A stretch of 64,000 bases of DNA from Synanceia verrucosa (lineage: Eukaryota; Chordata; Actinopteri; Perciformes; Synanceiidae): contig CM056556.1 of the NCBI GenBank assembly GCA_029721515.1, forward strand, positions 27,484,669 through 27,548,668, in the 5' to 3' direction. Of the stretch, positions 60,701-64,000 are shown one piece after another. The notes under the pieces are model-generated. The model worked only from the letters and a program-made list of their open reading frames with translations, did not search any database and was not told the DNA's origin. Made by a program: the position numbers and the translations under genes. Numbering within the stretch: position 1 is the first letter of the stretch; the number at the start of each line of letters is the position of its first letter.

Positions 60701-61764
60701 TTAAATCATGATCATAAATATAGAATTGTAATGCTTAATCCAACGTTATGGTTATTAGTTAATTATTGCTATAAATAGTTTAATTCTGCTCCTCATTGAT
60801 GTGATGGAGGCACATCACGTAACTTAAACCATGATCTTTTCTAGTTTCATTGTCTAAACCTAACCAACTCTTTTACATCATTAATCACAAAAGAAAGAAA
60901 GATAAGAAATACTAAGAAAGTTCTGTTAAAATGTTAAACATCAGTTAAATTGACACTGCTAGCAGTGATCATAACCCTTAAAAAGGCCTAAAGGTCTCTC
61001 TGAATGTGGCAGCCCATCACCACGCTCACTGGCAGACACTGTATGTTTAAAGCAGACTAATGCAGAGTCAGCAGGAAACTGGAGGACAGGAGGACAAAGA
61101 CAGAGTGCTGAGTCGACGTCAAGCACGACTCTTTACTTCCATGTGAGTCGACAGCGAAGACAGCAAACCTCAATATTCAGTTTGATTTCAACCAGACAGA
61201 CACTTCTTCTTCTCAGGAGGCCCTGTGTGAGATGACCTGATGCATAAAATAGAGGTTTGTCAGGTTCCCATGAACACCCCATTAACTCTATATGTCAGTA
61301 TAAAATACACCACTGAAGTGAAGTACTGGGATCCAGTATAAAGACCCATCACACCACAAAGAGGAACAGCAAAATTCATCTCCACAAAAAAAAAAAACAA
61401 GTTCACACATTAGTGACAGCTAACACAGCCAGCCAGGAACATGTTAGCTGTTTATTTCACTCCTGCATTTCTTTCTCAGGATTCAGGAGAATCAAACACT
61501 GGAGACGTCATAAAACCCTGTAAAACAACGATCATCTTCTCCTTCGTATTTACTCTGGACTAATATTGGGTTATATGTTTATCTATAATCAAGGTGTTGA
61601 GATTCTTGTTCACTGCAGGATTCCATGTTGAGGTGAGATGAGGTCTAATTAAAAGATCTGAAAACCAAAGGAGGTCAGTGAGGAAAGCAGAGCGACAGTG
61701 AAGCAGAAACTGGTTAAAACTAGAGCAGTGGTGCTGATGAGAGGGAGACTGACAGGACAGACGA

Positions 61765-61982
61765 CCAATCAGGTGTGGAGGAGGCAGCGCTGCCATCCAA
61801 TCATCTGCAGGCTGCCCCACACCCTGTCGAGCAGAAAGAGACGGGCTGCAGCTTAAGAGTCTGGGAGGGAGAAGTGTTGAGCAGACAAAGACGCTGCAGC
61901 AGCTCACAGCATCCTCCGTCCAGCTCACACCAGGACCCTGAAACAGGAGAGGCCTGTCTGAGTGTTCAGCTACTGTGGAGCC
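61765..61982 (+). promoter_or_regulatory. ndrg4: Alternative ndrg4 promoter and 5' leader
   Basis: Two CCAAT boxes (61765-61769 and 61797-61801) lie 32 bases apart and about 185-220 bases before the MPECWDG start. The sequence between is GC-richer than its surroundings. No TATA box is clear; GCTTAAGAG at about 61851 is a weak candidate. The transcription start is not located. Confidence 0.5.
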
Positions 61983-62003
61983 ATGCCTGAGTGCTGGGAC
62001 GGG
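61983..62003 (+). CDS. ndrg4: ndrg4 alternative first coding exon, short isoform
   Basis: Encodes only MPECWDG, identical to the start of the human short NDRG4 isoform, then a strong donor GGG/GTGAGT in phase 0 leading to EHDVETPYG at 63765. The ATG has G at -3 (GAGCCATGC). The exon is too small to be found by open-frame searches. A (GT)46 tract begins 18 bases after the exon. Confidence 0.92.
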
Positions 62004-62018
62004 GTGAGTGACAGGAAC

Positions 62019-62121
<103 letters not shown>

Positions 62122-62956
62122 TCTTTAATGATGGCTTCTGAGCTGCTGCTGTTTTCCTCTAAAGGGTAAATTTGGTGTAATTCTTTGCAAACTGTTTTCT
62201 CTGTCAGTCAACAAAAAGCAGCAGTGAGCACATGGGTCATGGTCTGTCTGAAAGGAGCAGCTCCTGGTCACTCTTTGCCCCACTGACACACTTATTCTTG
62301 CTCACACAGATGCTGTGAAATGCTCCCGTGCACATCAGCATGAGTGTGTAGGTGTGTGTGCACGGTGTCAATGCTTCTGCAGGATCATCCATTTTGGCAG
62401 CCTTGAAATGAATGAGTGTGTGTGTGGAAGCGAGAGGAAGTGAGTGGATTTAAGTCCAACATAACCATGCTGCTGCAGCATCAAAAAAGCTGAGTGTTAT
62501 TTTGAAAGCTGGGTTTCTACGTCCTCTAACAGATATGATAAATTCCTTCTGGACGTCTCAAGGTCACCAGCAGCTCATGTGTGAGCAAAGCCTCTGATGG
62601 AGTAACTGCCTCAGATTACAGAGATGATCACAGATGACACTGATTTTGACGCAGAAATAATAGAGAGATAATCTGGCTGGATTGAGCCCTGAATGCAGGC
62701 TGCATGACTGTCTGCTGCTGCTGCTGCTGAGGGTTTGTGCACATTTATCTGTTTGTTCCTGTCCTGTGACTCATTTCATTAATCACTCCATCAGTGACAG
62801 CGTGTTGTTGTTGGTAGATGCTGCAGGTCGACAGAGGATTTTCAGTCGGTGGTTTGAACAGTTTAAGGAGTGAAAACATGCAGAGGGGAGGACGATAATG
62901 ACGGAACGCAAGTGTCATTTTACTGCTAATAGCATCATAATCCAATAAAACCACTG

Positions 62957-62958
<2 letters not shown>

Positions 62959-62991
<33 letters not shown>
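62959..62991. repeat. (GT)n microsatellite
   Basis: Perfect GT run of about 16 units. Confidence 0.95.
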
Positions 62992-62995
<4 letters not shown>

Positions 62996-63764
62996 GCTCC
63001 TACCTCCATTTTGAGTCGTTTGGCTCGCTCTGACCGGCGGACGCTGACAAAATGTGGGTCACAACAACAGTTTTGGAAACGCAGCAAACAGGAGCCTCTA
63101 GAGAGGAGAGCTCTGCTTTCATGTGATAATTTAAAGATAATTAAGAAAACATGACACATGAAATAGACTCAACATCAATGTTTTCATTTTTACATTCGAA
63201 GAAGTTCTCTAGTATCTCATTTTGTCCTTTAACTCAGACTCTTTTCCATTTATCTTCAGGTTCTGGATGTTCCTACATCATCTGAGATTTGAAGTCTAAT
63301 AGAAAATGATCCTCCTTCTCTCTGATTTATTCCCTCAGTAAACGTCACTTTATGGTCTTCATGTTCATTTAGTAAATTATGGTCCATTTTTAGGGCACGT
63401 CTACCTGCCGATGGTCTGGTCAGTGTTTTCACTTTATTGGTAAAAATCGCTTTCAGAAAAACAAAAAAGAGACGACGACAGTTTATAAACTGCAGTCCAC
63501 AAACCTGCGTCTTCTTCTTCTATTCAGTGTGTGGGTTCTTCAAATCTCTGTCAGTTTACAGTTTTTATGTTTCTGAAGATAAAGATCAGAAGACACAAAC
63601 GTTTTAAAGTCATCACCAGACAAACAGGTTGAATAATGAGATGAAGGGTCAGGTGTCACAGTGTGAGAGGAAGCAAACTCTACAGGTGTGAATGTTCTCA
63701 GTGGAAGAGCTGGGCAGGTGTGTGACACCAGGTGAGAGAGTGTGTGTGTCTGTGTGCTTCACAG

Positions 63765-63870
63765 GAACATGATGTGGAAACCCCTTATGGGATGCTGCAT
63801 GTGGTGATCCGAGGGGCCCCCAAAGGAAACAAGCCTGCAATCCTCACCTACCACGATGTGGGGCTGAACC
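63765..63870 (+). CDS. ndrg4: ndrg4 shared coding exon (both isoforms)
   Basis: Encodes EHDVETPYGMLHVVIRGAPK then GNKPAILTYHDVGLN, plus the first base of a His codon. This is the start of the NDR alpha/beta-hydrolase-like domain and is almost identical to human EHDIETPYGLLHVVIRG. The GNKPAILTYHDVG strand-loop is a hallmark of the NDRG family, and the fold lacks a catalytic triad in known members. The acceptor is GCTTCACAG/GAACAT and the donor GAACC/GTGAGT (phase 1). The phase fits both upstream alternatives. The remaining exons lie beyond the window. Confidence 0.96.
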
Positions 63871-64000
63871 GTGAGTACACCTGACACAGGTGATAACTGG
63901 CCTCTATGTTCCTGCCAGAACACACACAAACCAGCACTGTGCAGAGGAGTTATGGGAAACATTTTCCTCTAAAAAGTGTCTTAACAAAGGCTGAGTGAGC
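63871..64000 (+). other. ndrg4: Start of next ndrg4 intron
   Basis: Begins GTGAGTACACCTG; the window ends inside it. Confidence 0.85.

Overview
This is vertebrate nuclear DNA, most likely from a ray-finned fish and probably a percomorph (the percomorph part is inference). The evidence is small exons with GT-AG borders separated by kilobases, dense TG/CA, GATA and GGAT microsatellites, TTAA-flanked and hAT-like miniature transposons, an L2-type retroposon tail, and three recognisable vertebrate genes. There is no bacterial gene, operon or CRISPR array. Almost all open reading frames outside the exons listed here are chance or repeat-derived.

Three genes lie on the + strand. (1) znrf1 (E3 ubiquitin ligase): the window opens inside its first intron. 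Coding exons are at 13999-14094, 19188-19293 and 20514-20571. A probable spliced 3' UTR exon runs from 21608 to about 24460. The first coding exon (N-terminus, expected to start MGGKQS) is not in the window. (2) gins3 (PSF3 subunit of the GINS/CMG replicative helicase): complete in three coding exons, 25417-25587, 26181-26414 and 27870-28100, 211 aa. Its promoter has a perfect E2F palindrome and a CCAAT box. (3) ndrg4: only the 5' part is present, with two alternative coding starts (MAGMKEQQ... at 54309 plus a 13-codon exon at 59580; MPECWDG at 61983). Both splice to the shared exon at 63765-63870. A probable non-coding first exon ends at 35859. The rest of ndrg4 lies beyond the window.

Layout: 1-13998 znrf1 intron 1 with many repeats, including a 33-bp x ~33 minisatellite at 12651-13735; 13999-24460 the znrf1 body; 24461-25280 short spacer; 25285-29020 gins3; 29021-35690 intergenic; 35700-64000 the ndrg4 5' region with very long introns (18.4 kb before the first coding exon).

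The three genes are not one pathway: ubiquitin ligation at membranes, replication fork assembly, and a neural/cardiac alpha/beta-hydrolase-like protein. GINS3-NDRG4 adjacency matches human 16q21; human ZNRF1 is elsewhere on the same arm (16q23). The most notable structures are: znrf1 exon 3, bracketed by complementary (TG)29 and (CA)24 tracts that could pair in the pre-mRNA; an uncharacterised GC-rich, phase-0 symmetric 159-nt exon candidate inside ndrg4; and several miniature transposons whose ends and target duplications can be read directly.
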